64,000 nt of DNA from Bacteroidales bacterium (GTDB taxonomy: Bacteria > Bacteroidota > Bacteroidia > Bacteroidales > Bacteroidaceae). Location of the stretch: the NCBI GenBank assembly GCA_004557035.1, contig SFFB01000011.1:1-64000 (forward strand). Direction: 5' to 3'. Each line of letters starts with the position of its first letter. Within the stretch, counting starts at the first letter, position 1. The notes under the pieces were generated by a model. It did not search any database and was not told the DNA's origin. It saw only the letters and a list, made by a program, of their open reading frames with translations. A program made the translations under genes and the position numbers. Positions 34,124-43,671 of the stretch are shown in pieces.

Positions 34124-35521
34124 ATGAAAAAACGCATCCTTTTCATCATCAACCCCATCTCCGGCACCCGACGCAAAAAAAGAATGCCGGACGAGATTGA
34201 ACGCCATCTCGACCATAGTCGTTATGAGCATGAAGTGCGCTTCACAACACACGCCGGCCACGCCGCCGAAATGACGGCCGAGGCCGCTAAAGACGGTGTC
34301 GACGTGGTGGTGGCCGTAGGTGGTGACGGTACGGTCAACGAGGTGGCCCGCTCTTTGGTGCATACCTCGACGGCACTCGGCATCATCCCCTGTGGCTCAG
34401 GCAACGGACTGGCCCGCCACCTGCAAATCCCGCAAAACGCCAAAGGGGCCATTGAGATTATCAACCAAGGGGTCATTCACTGTCTGGATTATGGCAAAAT
34501 CAACGGCCGGCCGTTTTTCTGTACTTGTGGAATGGGCTTCGATGCTTTCGTGAGCAAGAAATTCGCCGAAAGTGGCAAGCGCGGCCTCATCCAGTACGCC
34601 CGCAATACCATCGGCGTGGGACTGACCTACAAACCCGAGACCTACACCATCACCGACGAAAACGGCACCCGCACACAGGAGGCCTTCCTCATAGCCTGCG
34701 CCAATGCCTCGCAATACGGCAACAACGCCTACATAGCCCCGACGGCTTCGATGAAAGACGGACTGATGGACGTGATTATCCTTGACCCATTCAACACTAT
34801 CGAAGGCGCCCACGTCTTGCTGCAAATGTTCACCAAAACCATTTTGAGCAACAACCACGCCCATCTCTACAAGTCGCGTCACCTGCATGTGACGCGCGAG
34901 AAAGAGGGAGCGGTGCACTGCGACGGCGACCCGGTGATGATGGGCCGCGAGATAGACGTGGAGTTGGTGCCTCGCAGTTTCAACGTCGTGGTCAATCCGC
35001 AGGCTCACGACAAGCACAAGAACTACCTGCAAGAGTTTAGCGAAAACATGGAACGCATCTTCTCGCCCGACAGTGACCGCAAACACAAAGAACCCGCCGC
35101 CGACACCTTCAATCTGCAGCGCTTCGTCGACGCCCAGCAGGGCATCTATGAGCGTGCCTTTGACGAAATCAGCCATGGCCGCAAACTCACCCACTGGATG
35201 TGGTTTATATTCCCACAGATGAAGGGCCTCGGCCATAGCGCTATGTCTAAGCATTACGGCATTCAGTCGCGCGAAGAGGCCGTGGCCTATCTCCAACATC
35301 CCGTCTTGGGCAAGCGGTTGGCAGACATTTCTCGCGTTTTGCTCAATCTCGATTCCACCTCGGCCACAGAAGTTTTCGGCCGACCCGACGACAAGAAACT
35401 ACAATCTTCAATGACTTTGTTCTCGTCTATCCTTGAAGAGGGCAACGTCTTTGAACGTGTGCTCATCAAATATTTTGAGGGACGGCCTTGCAAGCGTACA
35501 TTAATGATGCTTGAGGGCTAA
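34124..35521 (+). CDS. Diacylglycerol-kinase-family protein fused to DUF1810 domain
   Basis: A 465-residue protein with two parts. Residues about 1-290 form a DgkB/YegS-type lipid kinase (FIINPISGTRRKK, VVAVGGDGTVNEVARSL, GIIPCGSGNGLARHL; C-terminal HCDGDPV), which phosphorylates diacylglycerol or a related lipid. After a charged linker, residues about 327-465 match DUF1810 (FVDAQQGIYERAFDEI, WMWFIFPQMKGLG, YLQHPVLGKRL, SSMTLF). DUF1810 normally occurs as a ~140-residue stand-alone protein with no settled function. There is no stop or frameshift between the parts. It sits between fmt and the AddA-like gene. What the fusion does is unknown. Confidence 0.88.
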   Translation: MKKRILFIINPISGTRRKKRMPDEIERHLDHSRYEHEVRFTTHAGHAAEMTAEAAKDGVDVVVAVGGDGTVNEVARSLVHTSTALGIIPCGSGNGLARHLQIPQNAKGAIEIINQGVIHCLDYGKINGRPFFCTCGMGFDAFVSKKFAESGKRGLIQYARNTIGVGLTYKPETYTITDENGTRTQEAFLIACANASQYGNNAYIAPTASMKDGLMDVIILDPFNTIEGAHVLLQMFTKTILSNNHAHLYKSRHLHVTREKEGAVHCDGDPVMMGREIDVELVPRSFNVVVNPQAHDKHKNYLQEFSENMERIFSPDSDRKHKEPAADTFNLQRFVDAQQGIYERAFDEISHGRKLTHWMWFIFPQMKGLGHSAMSKHYGIQSREEAVAYLQHPVLGKRLADISRVLLNLDSTSATEVFGRPDDKKLQSSMTLFSSILEEGNVFERVLIKYFEGRPCKRTLMMLEG

Positions 35522-35549
35522 GCCCCGTTCTTTTCCCCTATTTATTGCC

Positions 35550-38500
35550 ATGAACGGCTACCTTTCCGTCTACACCGCATCGGCCGGATCGGGTAAAACA
35601 TTTACTTTGGCTGTCAACTATGTGGCTCACCTGCTTTCGGGTGAGCCTATGGCACATCGCCACATCTTGGCCGTGACGTTCACCAATAAGGCCACGGCCG
35701 AGATGAAGACGCGCATACTGGCCGAACTTTGGAGTCTGGCCCACGGCGAACCCGACCGTGATTTCCTCAATAAGTTGAAAGAACTGCTGCCCGGCGTTTC
35801 GGACGAAGAAATCAAGAGCCGCGCCGTGCGGGCCCTGGCCGAACTCATCCACAACTACGAAGACTTCCGCATCGAAACCATCGACTCGTTTTTCCAGTCG
35901 GTCTTGGCCTCGCTGGCCCGTGAACTGGGCCTCACGGCGAGTTACAACCTTGAGATTGACGACCGGAAAGTCATTGCCCAGGCCGTGGACCATCTCATGG
36001 CTTCGCTTGACAACCGTCCCGACCTGCTGCGCCGCATCATGGCTTATATTTATGCGCGCATCGAGGACGACAAGCGCTGGGACGTGAGTGCCGAACTGAC
36101 GCAACTGGCCTCGGTCTTGACCAAAGAAGTCTTTCTCTCAGCCGAAGACAAAATACTGCAAATCCTCGGCAATGAGGAGGTGATGAAGCACTATGTCGAG
36201 ACTTTGCAGAGCATGAAGGCCGCAGCCATCAACCGCATTAAAGAGGCGGCACAACAACTTGACGACAGCATCAGGCGAGATGGCGGATACGGCATATTGA
36301 GCCGCGGCGGCAATCTGGAGACCCAGGTGGGCAAACTGGCTAAAGGCGAACTCATCGACAATCTCAATATGCTGACCAAGCGTGCCGAGAGTCCCGACGA
36401 ATGGTTCAAGAAGGCCGACCGCGACAAGCCCGGCAACGCCGAACTGGCGTCAAAGTGGACCGACATGGCCACCGTGCTGATGGGAACGCTCAGGCGCGAA
36501 AAGCCCACCTTTCTGAGTTGCCAACTGACGCTGCAATATCTCAATCCGTTGCAACTCGTGGGCGATGTGGGTCAGGAGGTACGCGACATCAACGCCGAAT
36601 TGGGCCGCTTCATGCTGGCCATGACCCCCATACTGTTTCGCCGATTGGTGACCAACGCAGATGCCTCTTTTGTCTTTGAAAAAGCCGGCGTGAAGTTTCA
36701 CCACATCATGATCGACGAGTTTCAAGATACCTCGCCGCTGCAGTGGGCCAACTTCCGGCAATTGCTCATCGAAAACCTCTCGCAGGGCAACGGCTGTATG
36801 CTCGTAGGTGACATCAAGCAGGGCATTTACCGCTTCCGCGGCGGCGACTGGAAAATCCTGGGGCGCATTGTCAGCGACCTGCAAGCACAGGGATTACAGC
36901 CCATCCGTCTGAGCGACAATTACCGCAGCCGCGCCGACATTGTGCGCTTCAACAACGCCCTTTTCACGCGAGCCGGTGAGTTGATGAAAGACACCTTCAA
37001 CGCCGACGACCTCGCCGACATCTATAGCGACGTGGCCCAAGAGCCACACAAGCCGGACGGCGGGCATGTGGAGGTGCATTTTGTGGAAAAGAGTTCGGAC
37101 AAAGGCACTGCCGGCAACGCCGAAGAGGGCGACACGACCGGCGACTCTGCCGACACCAATATCGCTGACGAACTCGCCAACAGCATCATGGCCGAAAACG
37201 AAAAGGGCACGCCCTACAGCGACATGATCATCCTGGTGAGATACAAGGCCGAGGGTGTGAAACTCGTCGACTACTTTGCTCAAAACTATCCCGACCTGCC
37301 CATCATCTCCGACGAGGCTTTCACACTGGGCCATTCCGAGGCCTTAACCCTCCTCGTCAACGCCCTGCGCTGGCTCGACTGCCCTTCCGACACGGTGGCA
37401 GCCGCCTATACGGCCCGAGCCTACCAATACCACATCCACCACCGCACACTCGCATGGCTCGACACGGCGGCGCATTGGCGCGATTACCTTCCTGCCGAAC
37501 TGGCCACTCAGACCGAGCGCCTCGTCAGTATGCCGCTCTATAGCCTTTGCGAACGGCTCATCGCCCTCTTGTCGCTGCATCAAATGACCGGCGACGCACC
37601 TTATATTTATGGTTTCCTCGACCGCGTGATGGACTTTGCCGACAATGCACGTGGCGGTCTGCACGACTTCCTGCGTCTTTGGGACGACAGCCTCAACTAC
37701 TCGGCCATTCCCTCGCCGGGCGTTGCCGGTGTGAGGATTATGACCATCCACAAATCAAAAGGCCTCGAGGCTCCCACGATATTCATCCCCTATTGCAACT
37801 GGTTTATCGAGCGCGAGAAACGCGTGGACGTGATGTGGTGCACACCGCCAGAGCCCCCCTACAACACGCTGCCGCTCGTGGCCATACCGGGAAAGAAAGA
37901 CTTGGCCGAAACCATCTACGCTCCCATCTGGGAAAGCGAACTGAGCGACCGTCACACCGAAAATCTCAACCTGCTCTATGTGGCCTTCACCCGTCCCAAA
38001 CAAAATCTCTATGTATGGGCCGAAGTGAACAGCAAGGTGGAGTTTACGGCCGAAAACGCTTCGAAACTCACGGTGGCCAACCTGCTCTATGAATGTCTGG
38101 GAGGCGAAGACGTGAGCCTGGGCGAACCCATCAGAGAAGGAGTATCGGCCAAGCCCAAAGACAAACCCGAGGCGGCCAATCCCTTCAAACCCCAAATGCA
38201 CGCCATCGACGCTCCGCTCTCTGCCGTCGAGCCCTGCACGGCCTTCCGTCAGTCTCTCGAGGCTTCAAGATTTATTTCGGGTAATGAAATTCCCGAAGCC
38301 CAACGCGCCTTTATCGACACCGGCAACGTGATGCACTATGCGCTCTCGCTCATGTCGACGGCCACAGACCTTGACCGGGCGTTTGAAGCCATAGCCGAAC
38401 AAGGTCTGATGCCCGACTCCAAACAACGGCAGACTATGTACGACCTGCTCAAAGAGCGACTCTCGACGGGCCAACCGGCCGACTGGTTTGGCGGGCGCTG

Positions 38501-38747
38501 GACCGTAAGCAACGAATGTACGCTGCTGGGCCGCGACGCCTCCGGACGCCTCAAACGCACACGGCCCGACCGCGTGATGACACACGGAGCGAAAACCGTG
38601 GTCGTAGATTTCAAATTCGCAGCCCCTCATCCGCGCCACACCGCCCAAGTGGCCGACTATGTGAAGAGCCTGCGCGACATGGGACATACCGACGTAGAAG
38701 GCTTCTTATGGTATGTCTACACCGGCCGCATCGTGCGCGTAGACTAA
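35550..38747 (+). CDS. addA: AddA-like UvrD-type helicase/nuclease
   Basis: About 1065 residues. The N-terminus has a Walker A (TASAGSGKTFTLAV near residues 8-22), then DEFQDTSPLQW near 387, GDIKQGIYRFRGGD, NYRSRAD, TIHKSKGLE near 730 and LLYVAFTRPKQNLYVW. The C-terminal ~150 residues carry a PD-(D/E)XK nuclease (PDRVM, VVVDFKFA, HTAQVADYV). Together with the next gene it looks like the AddAB/RecBCD-type enzyme that processes double-strand breaks. The frame opens at 35511 and overlaps the previous gene; ATG at 35550 gives the conserved N-terminus. Confidence 0.88.
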   Translation: MNGYLSVYTASAGSGKTFTLAVNYVAHLLSGEPMAHRHILAVTFTNKATAEMKTRILAELWSLAHGEPDRDFLNKLKELLPGVSDEEIKSRAVRALAELIHNYEDFRIETIDSFFQSVLASLARELGLTASYNLEIDDRKVIAQAVDHLMASLDNRPDLLRRIMAYIYARIEDDKRWDVSAELTQLASVLTKEVFLSAEDKILQILGNEEVMKHYVETLQSMKAAAINRIKEAAQQLDDSIRRDGGYGILSRGGNLETQVGKLAKGELIDNLNMLTKRAESPDEWFKKADRDKPGNAELASKWTDMATVLMGTLRREKPTFLSCQLTLQYLNPLQLVGDVGQEVRDINAELGRFMLAMTPILFRRLVTNADASFVFEKAGVKFHHIMIDEFQDTSPLQWANFRQLLIENLSQGNGCMLVGDIKQGIYRFRGGDWKILGRIVSDLQAQGLQPIRLSDNYRSRADIVRFNNALFTRAGELMKDTFNADDLADIYSDVAQEPHKPDGGHVEVHFVEKSSDKGTAGNAEEGDTTGDSADTNIADELANSIMAENEKGTPYSDMIILVRYKAEGVKLVDYFAQNYPDLPIISDEAFTLGHSEALTLLVNALRWLDCPSDTVAAAYTARAYQYHIHHRTLAWLDTAAHWRDYLPAELATQTERLVSMPLYSLCERLIALLSLHQMTGDAPYIYGFLDRVMDFADNARGGLHDFLRLWDDSLNYSAIPSPGVAGVRIMTIHKSKGLEAPTIFIPYCNWFIEREKRVDVMWCTPPEPPYNTLPLVAIPGKKDLAETIYAPIWESELSDRHTENLNLLYVAFTRPKQNLYVWAEVNSKVEFTAENASKLTVANLLYECLGGEDVSLGEPIREGVSAKPKDKPEAANPFKPQMHAIDAPLSAVEPCTAFRQSLEASRFISGNEIPEAQRAFIDTGNVMHYALSLMSTATDLDRAFEAIAEQGLMPDSKQRQTMYDLLKERLSTGQPADWFGGRWTVSNECTLLGRDASGRLKRTRPDRVMTHGAKTVVVDFKFAAPHPRHTAQVADYVKSLRDMGHTDVEGFLWYVYTGRIVRVD

Positions 38748-38749
38748 CC

Positions 38750-38900
38750 TCCCGAATAATCCGTACCGTCTATGTTCAAATAAAAAACAGAACACGGATT
38801 TAGCAGATTAAACGGATGTTGCGTTAATCTACATTCCGAATAATCCGTACAATCCGCGTTCAAATAAAAACAGACCGCAGACTTAGCAGAAAGCACAGAT
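38750..38900 (-). repeat. R3 repeat, two diverged units of about 84 bp
   Basis: Two units on the opposite strand to the R3 array at 24.7 kb: CCGAATAATCCGTACC...GTTCAAATAAAAAACAG...ACGGATTTAGCAGATTAAACGGAT and a more diverged second one. They fill the gap between the AddA-like and AddB-like genes. Confidence 0.85.
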
Positions 38901-38945
38901 GTCGTGGTAATCAATTCTACTATATCACTCATTCTTTCAAGCCTT

Positions 38946-41669
38946 ATGCACACCCCCTTCCTGCAACTCGTAGCCCAAGACCTGCTCGAGAAAACCGGCG
39001 GTGACTTTCGTCGCACGGCCGTGGTCTTTCCCGGCAAACGCGCCGACCTGTTTTTTGGCGACCATCTGCTTTCACTCGCAGAGTCACAAGGCACAAAGGT
39101 GTTGTGGGCTCCCGACACGTTGACCATCAGCAGTCTCTTCAGCAGCCTCACCGACCTCCGCGTGGCCGGTCCCATAGAGACCGTTTGCCGCCTCTACCGG
39201 CTGTTTGTGGCCGAAACCGAGTCGACCGAAACGCTCGACCATTTTTTCGGCTGGGGAGAGCGGTTACTGGCCGATTTTGACGACGTCGACAAAAACCGCG
39301 CCGATGCCAAACGCCTCTTCCGTAATCTGGCCGACATCAAGGCTCTCGACACTATGGGCTATCTTGACGACGAACAAGAGCGGGTGTTGAAATCGTTTTT
39401 TGCAGACTTTTCGCCGCTCAGTCAAAGCGAGGTGAAAGAGCGTTTCCTCAAAATCTGGAACGCCCTTCACCCGCTCTACGAAAAACTGCGAGAAAATTTG
39501 GCGGCCGACGGACTGGCCTACGAAGGCGCAGCACGCCGCCGAGCCATCGAAAGGCTTGAGACTGGCGAGGTGGAACTGCCCGACCGCTACGAGCATTTTG
39601 CATTTATTGGCTTCAACGTGCTCGACCGCGTCGAGCGTGACCTTTTCACACACCTCAAAGCGCAGGGTAAGGCTTGGTTTTATTGGGACTACGACACGTT
39701 TTATGTCAAAGACAAACGCCTGCACGAGGCCGGACTCTTCTTGCGCGACAATCTGTTGCGCTTCCCCGGCGAACTCGACAGCAGTCTCTTCAACGGACTT
39801 TCGACAGAAAAAGACATCCACTATGTGGCCTCACCGACCGACAGTGCTCAGGCGCGTTTTGCCGCCTCTTGGGTGGGCCGTAACCTCACGGCCGAACCGC
39901 GACAGACGGCCATTGTGGTGTGTGACGACCGCCTGCTGCTGCCCCTGCTCCACACTATGCCGGCCGAGGTGGGCGAGGCCAACATCTCGAAGGGTTTTCC
40001 CCTGCACCACACACGAGCCTACCGCGACACGCTGCGCCTCACCGACAGAGCGCTCAGTCAGGAAGCCTCTCTCTCTGAAAGCCTTCAGACGGCGGCACGA
40101 ACACTGCGCGACAAGGCCTTGATCACCATAGGCCTGCTGGCCACCGACAGCGGCGACGACGCGCAGGACATGGAGCGCAACATCTCGACTGAGTTTGTGC
40201 CGCAAAACGCAGAGCAGGCACTTGAGGCCGAAGCCTATTTCAGAGCCCACAGCGTGTTGCTGCGCTTGGCCCAACTGGCCGAAGAGGGATGGCTCGACCT
40301 CGGTGCGAACGAACTCAAACGCTTGCTCACGCGCGTGTTGCGCGGCCTGAGCGTACCCTTCCACGGCGAACCAGCCGTAGGCCTGCAGGTGTTGGGACTG
40401 CTCGAAACGCGCTGTCTCGACTTTGAGCGCGTGTTGATGCTTTCGTGCTCGGAAGGCATACTGCCGCAAGTGCCGCGCGAAAACTCTTTCATCCCCTACG
40501 CCATACGCCGCGAATACGGCCTGACGCTCCGCTCACGGCAAATTGCAGTCTACGCCTATTATTTTTTCCGACTCATGCAGCGCGTGGACCACGCCACCCT
40601 CGTCTACAACAACACCGCTTCACCCTCGGGCACCGGCGAGATGTCGCGACTGCTCACCTCGTGGCTGGTCGAGGGGCAAACGCCGGTGACCTTCCACGCC
40701 ATCCAGGGCACCACACAGGCCGCCGAGGCCATGCCACAAGCCATTGAAAAACCAGCCGACCTCACAGAGCGACTCACGCGCCTGTCGCCGTCGGCCATCA
40801 ACACCTACCTGCGCTGCGGAGTGGCCTTTTTCTATCAATATGTGGCCCGTCTGCGCACGCCCGACCCCGAGGCCAACATCATCGAACCGCAGCGCATGGG
40901 CGATGTATTTCACCACACGGCCCAACTCTTCTATGCCGACAGGGCCAAGGAGCAAGACGGCACAATCACGCCCGAAATGCTCGACACTTGGCTCGACACA
41001 GGCCATCGTGGCCGGCTGATGGACTACATCGAAAAGGCTATGGACGAATGTAAGGTGGTGCGTAATCGCGCCATTGTGGGGGCTGCCACGCTGCGCTATA
41101 TGGTCTCACTGCTCCGGGCCGACCGACGGTTGGGCGCCTTTGAGGTGATGGGACTGGAACAACCCTGTGAGGGTTTCCGCATACCGCTCGGCGAGGAAGC
41201 CGGTGGCGGCAGCGTCGAACTGGTCGGCACCATCGACCGTCTAGACCGACCCGTGGCAATGGGCGAAGGCGGACACCGCGCCATCAGAATAGTGGACTAC
41301 AAAACAGGAGGGCACATCGAGAAACCCAAAATGCTCGAAGACCTCTTCACCACCACGGCCTCGCAAGCCCACTATACGCTGCAGACGTTCATCTACTCAC
41401 TCTTTGTGTGGCGGCACTATGGCGACGACCTGCCCATCCATCCGGCCCTGTTTTTCGTACATCACAGTGCCGCAGACGACTATTCGCCCGAAATCAAATG
41501 GGGTGGCACGGAGACCATCGACTTTCGCCGTTGTGCAGCCGAGTTTGAAGCGCGACTGGGCCAACTTGTGACGGAGATTTTCAATCCCGACAAACCTTTC
41601 GTGCCCACAGAAGTGAAGTCGCGATGCCGCAGTTGCCAACTGGCGCAACTCTGCGGACACAGCGTCTGA
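38946..41669 (+). CDS. addB: AddB-like PD-(D/E)XK nuclease
   Basis: About 907 residues. The N-terminal part is an inactivated helicase-like fold (FPGKRADLFF, LWAPDTLTISSLF). A middle FERVLMLSCSEGILP segment follows. The C-terminal nuclease has PSAINTYLRC near residue 620, IVDYKTGG near 781 and a final CRSCQLAQLC; this first cysteine plus the last three are the pattern for the AddB iron-sulfur clamp. ATG at 38946 is chosen over 38904, whose extension lies in repeat DNA. It is the likely partner of the AddA-like protein upstream, forming a break-repair nuclease. Confidence 0.85.
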   Translation: MHTPFLQLVAQDLLEKTGGDFRRTAVVFPGKRADLFFGDHLLSLAESQGTKVLWAPDTLTISSLFSSLTDLRVAGPIETVCRLYRLFVAETESTETLDHFFGWGERLLADFDDVDKNRADAKRLFRNLADIKALDTMGYLDDEQERVLKSFFADFSPLSQSEVKERFLKIWNALHPLYEKLRENLAADGLAYEGAARRRAIERLETGEVELPDRYEHFAFIGFNVLDRVERDLFTHLKAQGKAWFYWDYDTFYVKDKRLHEAGLFLRDNLLRFPGELDSSLFNGLSTEKDIHYVASPTDSAQARFAASWVGRNLTAEPRQTAIVVCDDRLLLPLLHTMPAEVGEANISKGFPLHHTRAYRDTLRLTDRALSQEASLSESLQTAARTLRDKALITIGLLATDSGDDAQDMERNISTEFVPQNAEQALEAEAYFRAHSVLLRLAQLAEEGWLDLGANELKRLLTRVLRGLSVPFHGEPAVGLQVLGLLETRCLDFERVLMLSCSEGILPQVPRENSFIPYAIRREYGLTLRSRQIAVYAYYFFRLMQRVDHATLVYNNTASPSGTGEMSRLLTSWLVEGQTPVTFHAIQGTTQAAEAMPQAIEKPADLTERLTRLSPSAINTYLRCGVAFFYQYVARLRTPDPEANIIEPQRMGDVFHHTAQLFYADRAKEQDGTITPEMLDTWLDTGHRGRLMDYIEKAMDECKVVRNRAIVGAATLRYMVSLLRADRRLGAFEVMGLEQPCEGFRIPLGEEAGGGSVELVGTIDRLDRPVAMGEGGHRAIRIVDYKTGGHIEKPKMLEDLFTTTASQAHYTLQTFIYSLFVWRHYGDDLPIHPALFFVHHSAADDYSPEIKWGGTETIDFRRCAAEFEARLGQLVTEIFNPDKPFVPTEVKSRCRSCQLAQLCGHSV

Positions 41670-41884
41670 GCCTTGTTCATTAGACGGGGTTGTTCGTGAC
41701 AAAAGTCGTAACAATTTTTACAAGAAAAAATTGAGGCAGAAAAATGGCTCTTTAAGGACTAATATAAAGTGTTCCTTTAAGAATTATGCTTATATATAGG
41801 TAAATTAGACTTATAGATAATTCCAAAGAAATTTTTCTTAAGCCAAAAATGACTTGAAAGCCATATACATTTTCTTTTTCCTGC

Positions 41885-42005
41885 ACTCAAAAATTGCCGA
41901 AATAAGGAGAGAATTTTCTGGCATAAGGGGAGGAAATCCTGTCCTTATCGCCGTAACGTGCCAAATATCAAAAAAGAGGGCCCCAAACGGCCCTCTTCTT
42001 ATTTC
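41885..42005 (+). repeat. R4 element, copy B, with terminator hairpin
   Basis: A long hairpin GGCATAAGGGGAGGA / TCCTGTCCTTATCGCC (41920-41952) is followed by AAAAAAGAGGGCCCC...GGCCCTCTTCTT. The order matches copies C and D at 49.6 and 55.2 kb. Confidence 0.6.
41970..42005 (+). terminator. Bidirectional terminator after the AddB-like gene
   Basis: GAGGGCC / GGCCCTC stem (extended by AA/TT) flanked by an A-run on the left and TTCTTATTT on the right, so it can act in both directions. It separates the repair genes from the efflux operon. Confidence 0.75.
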
Positions 42006-42260
42006 CTAAGTCAAAGATAAGCCCCAAAGGCGCGTCGGGAAAAGACAAAAAGGCAGAACGATGCGACAGATGGTGACAATCAGTAGGCCAAATATCGCTC
42101 AACCGCCTCAGCCCCTCCCCTCCGGCCCTACGCAAATTTTGTCAACTCGGGTAAGCAAAAAAGTCGCTCTTTCATTGATTTTGCCCAAAAAGTCCGTTAA
42201 TATAACTAAACGTGCGCGTGATAAAGGAAAACTTTATCGCTTTATTTAGTTTTTTTGAAG

Positions 42261-42268
42261 TAATTTTG
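42261..42268 (+). promoter_or_regulatory. Candidate -7 box of the RND efflux operon
   Basis: TAATTTTG, 58 bp before the start codon. No TTTG is seen at the 20-bp distance found at other promoters in the window; only TTTA-like sequences occur there. No palindromic operator was recognised. Confidence 0.4.
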
Positions 42269-42325
42269 CAGCCGATATTAAGGGTGAAAATCCGAAAAAC
42301 AATAAACATTCAATATTTCCAACAC

Positions 42326-43501
42326 ATGAAAATGAAACACATCAGCCTTTTCGCTGCTCTTCTCGGTTTGACAGCCGCCTGTGGCAGTAAACAGCAAATG
42401 CCGGAGGCCAGCAATGAGTATGCCGTGGTGACTCTGGCAGCCACCGACGCCGAACTCAACACGACCTATCCCGCCACCATCAAAGGCGTGCAGGACATCG
42501 AAATCCGTCCGAAAATTGCCGGCCACATCATGAAAGTGCTCGTGGACGAAGGCGACTTTGTCAAAGCCGGCCAACCTCTTTTCACCATCGACGCCGTGCA
42601 ATATGAGGCAGCCGTGAAACAGGCTCAGGCCCAGGTGAACGTCATCAAGGCCAACATCGCCACCCAGCAGCTCACCGTGAACAACAAGAAGCAACTGCTC
42701 GAAGCCAACATCGTGAGCCGCTACGACTACGACATTGCCGTGAACAGCCTCGAAAGCCTCAAGGCCCAATTGGCACAGGCCGAAGCCTCACTTGTGTCGG
42801 CACGTAACAACCTGAGCTATTGCACCGTGACCAGTCCGGCCAACGGCGTGGTGGGCAGCATCCCCTTCCGCGTGGGTAGCCTCGTCAGCTCGGCACAGGC
42901 AGAGCCTCTCACCACCGTGTCTAACATCTCCAACGTGTATGTGTATTTCAGCATGACCGAGAAACAACTGCTCGGCCTCACTCGCACGAGCGGCGGCATC
43001 GATGAAGCCGTCAAGGCCATGCCTGAAGTGCAGCTCACCCTAGCCGACGGTTCGACCTATGCCACTCCGGGCCACATCACGGCCGTGAGCGGTGTGATCG
43101 ATCCCACGACAGGTGCCGTGCAGATGCGTGCCACCTTCGACAATGCCGCCAAAGAGCTCCGCTCGGGCGGTACGGGCAACATCGTCATCCCCACCAAGGC
43201 CAGCGGTGCCATCCTCGTACCTCAGAATGCCACCTTTGAAATACAGGACAAGCGCTTTGTCTATGTGGTGAACAAAGACAACACCGTGGCTTCGCGCGAG
43301 ATAACCGTCATGGTGCAGAACGACGGTCAGAACTTCGTAGTGACCGACGGCCTCAAGGCCGGAGAGCGCATCGTCGTGGAAGGTGTCAACCAGCTCAAGA
43401 ACGGTGCCAAAATCACCCCTATCACTCCCGCACAGTCGGCCAAAAACCGCGAGAAAGCCAAAGCCGACCTCAAAGCCGGTAAACTGCCGGGCGAGAAATA
43501 A
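42326..43501 (+). CDS. RND efflux periplasmic adaptor lipoprotein (AcrA/MexA family)
   Basis: A 391-residue lipoprotein (lipobox LTAAC) that bridges the inner-membrane pump and the outer-membrane channel. The lipoyl half-motifs (IRPKIAGHIMKVLVDEGDFVKAGQ and YCTVTSPANGVVG) flank a coiled-coil hairpin (about residues 90-150). Beta-barrel and membrane-proximal domains follow (VVEGVNQLKNGAKI). The frame begins at 42212, but ATG at 42326 gives the signal peptide. It is first in an operon with the pump and channel genes. Substrate is unknown. Confidence 0.93.
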   Translation: MKMKHISLFAALLGLTAACGSKQQMPEASNEYAVVTLAATDAELNTTYPATIKGVQDIEIRPKIAGHIMKVLVDEGDFVKAGQPLFTIDAVQYEAAVKQAQAQVNVIKANIATQQLTVNNKKQLLEANIVSRYDYDIAVNSLESLKAQLAQAEASLVSARNNLSYCTVTSPANGVVGSIPFRVGSLVSSAQAEPLTTVSNISNVYVYFSMTEKQLLGLTRTSGGIDEAVKAMPEVQLTLADGSTYATPGHITAVSGVIDPTTGAVQMRATFDNAAKELRSGGTGNIVIPTKASGAILVPQNATFEIQDKRFVYVVNKDNTVASREITVMVQNDGQNFVVTDGLKAGERIVVEGVNQLKNGAKITPITPAQSAKNREKAKADLKAGKLPGEK

Positions 43502-43671
43502 TCCAAAGCGGCCACACCGCCCAAGCCATAAGGACTAAAGCAAGAGCAAAGGCATAGCGACAAGCTGTCTGCACCCTATACATTCCTATTATATATATAG
43601 GGCTCCAGGCTCAAGACTCACCAGCCCGACATGGCCAGGACAACCATCCAAACACTCAAAGCATATCATTC

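Larger units (their letters stand above)
41670..42325. other. Gap with R4-type hairpin, terminator and efflux leader
   Basis: No supportable gene in 656 bp. Contents: an R4-like start (TTGTTCGTGACAAAAGTCG) near 41690, an AT-rich section with CTCTTTAAGG and CCTTTAAGAA arms, an R4 hairpin at 41920-41952, a terminator at 41970-42005, then a stretch of unknown role up to the -7 box at 42261. Confidence 0.5.
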
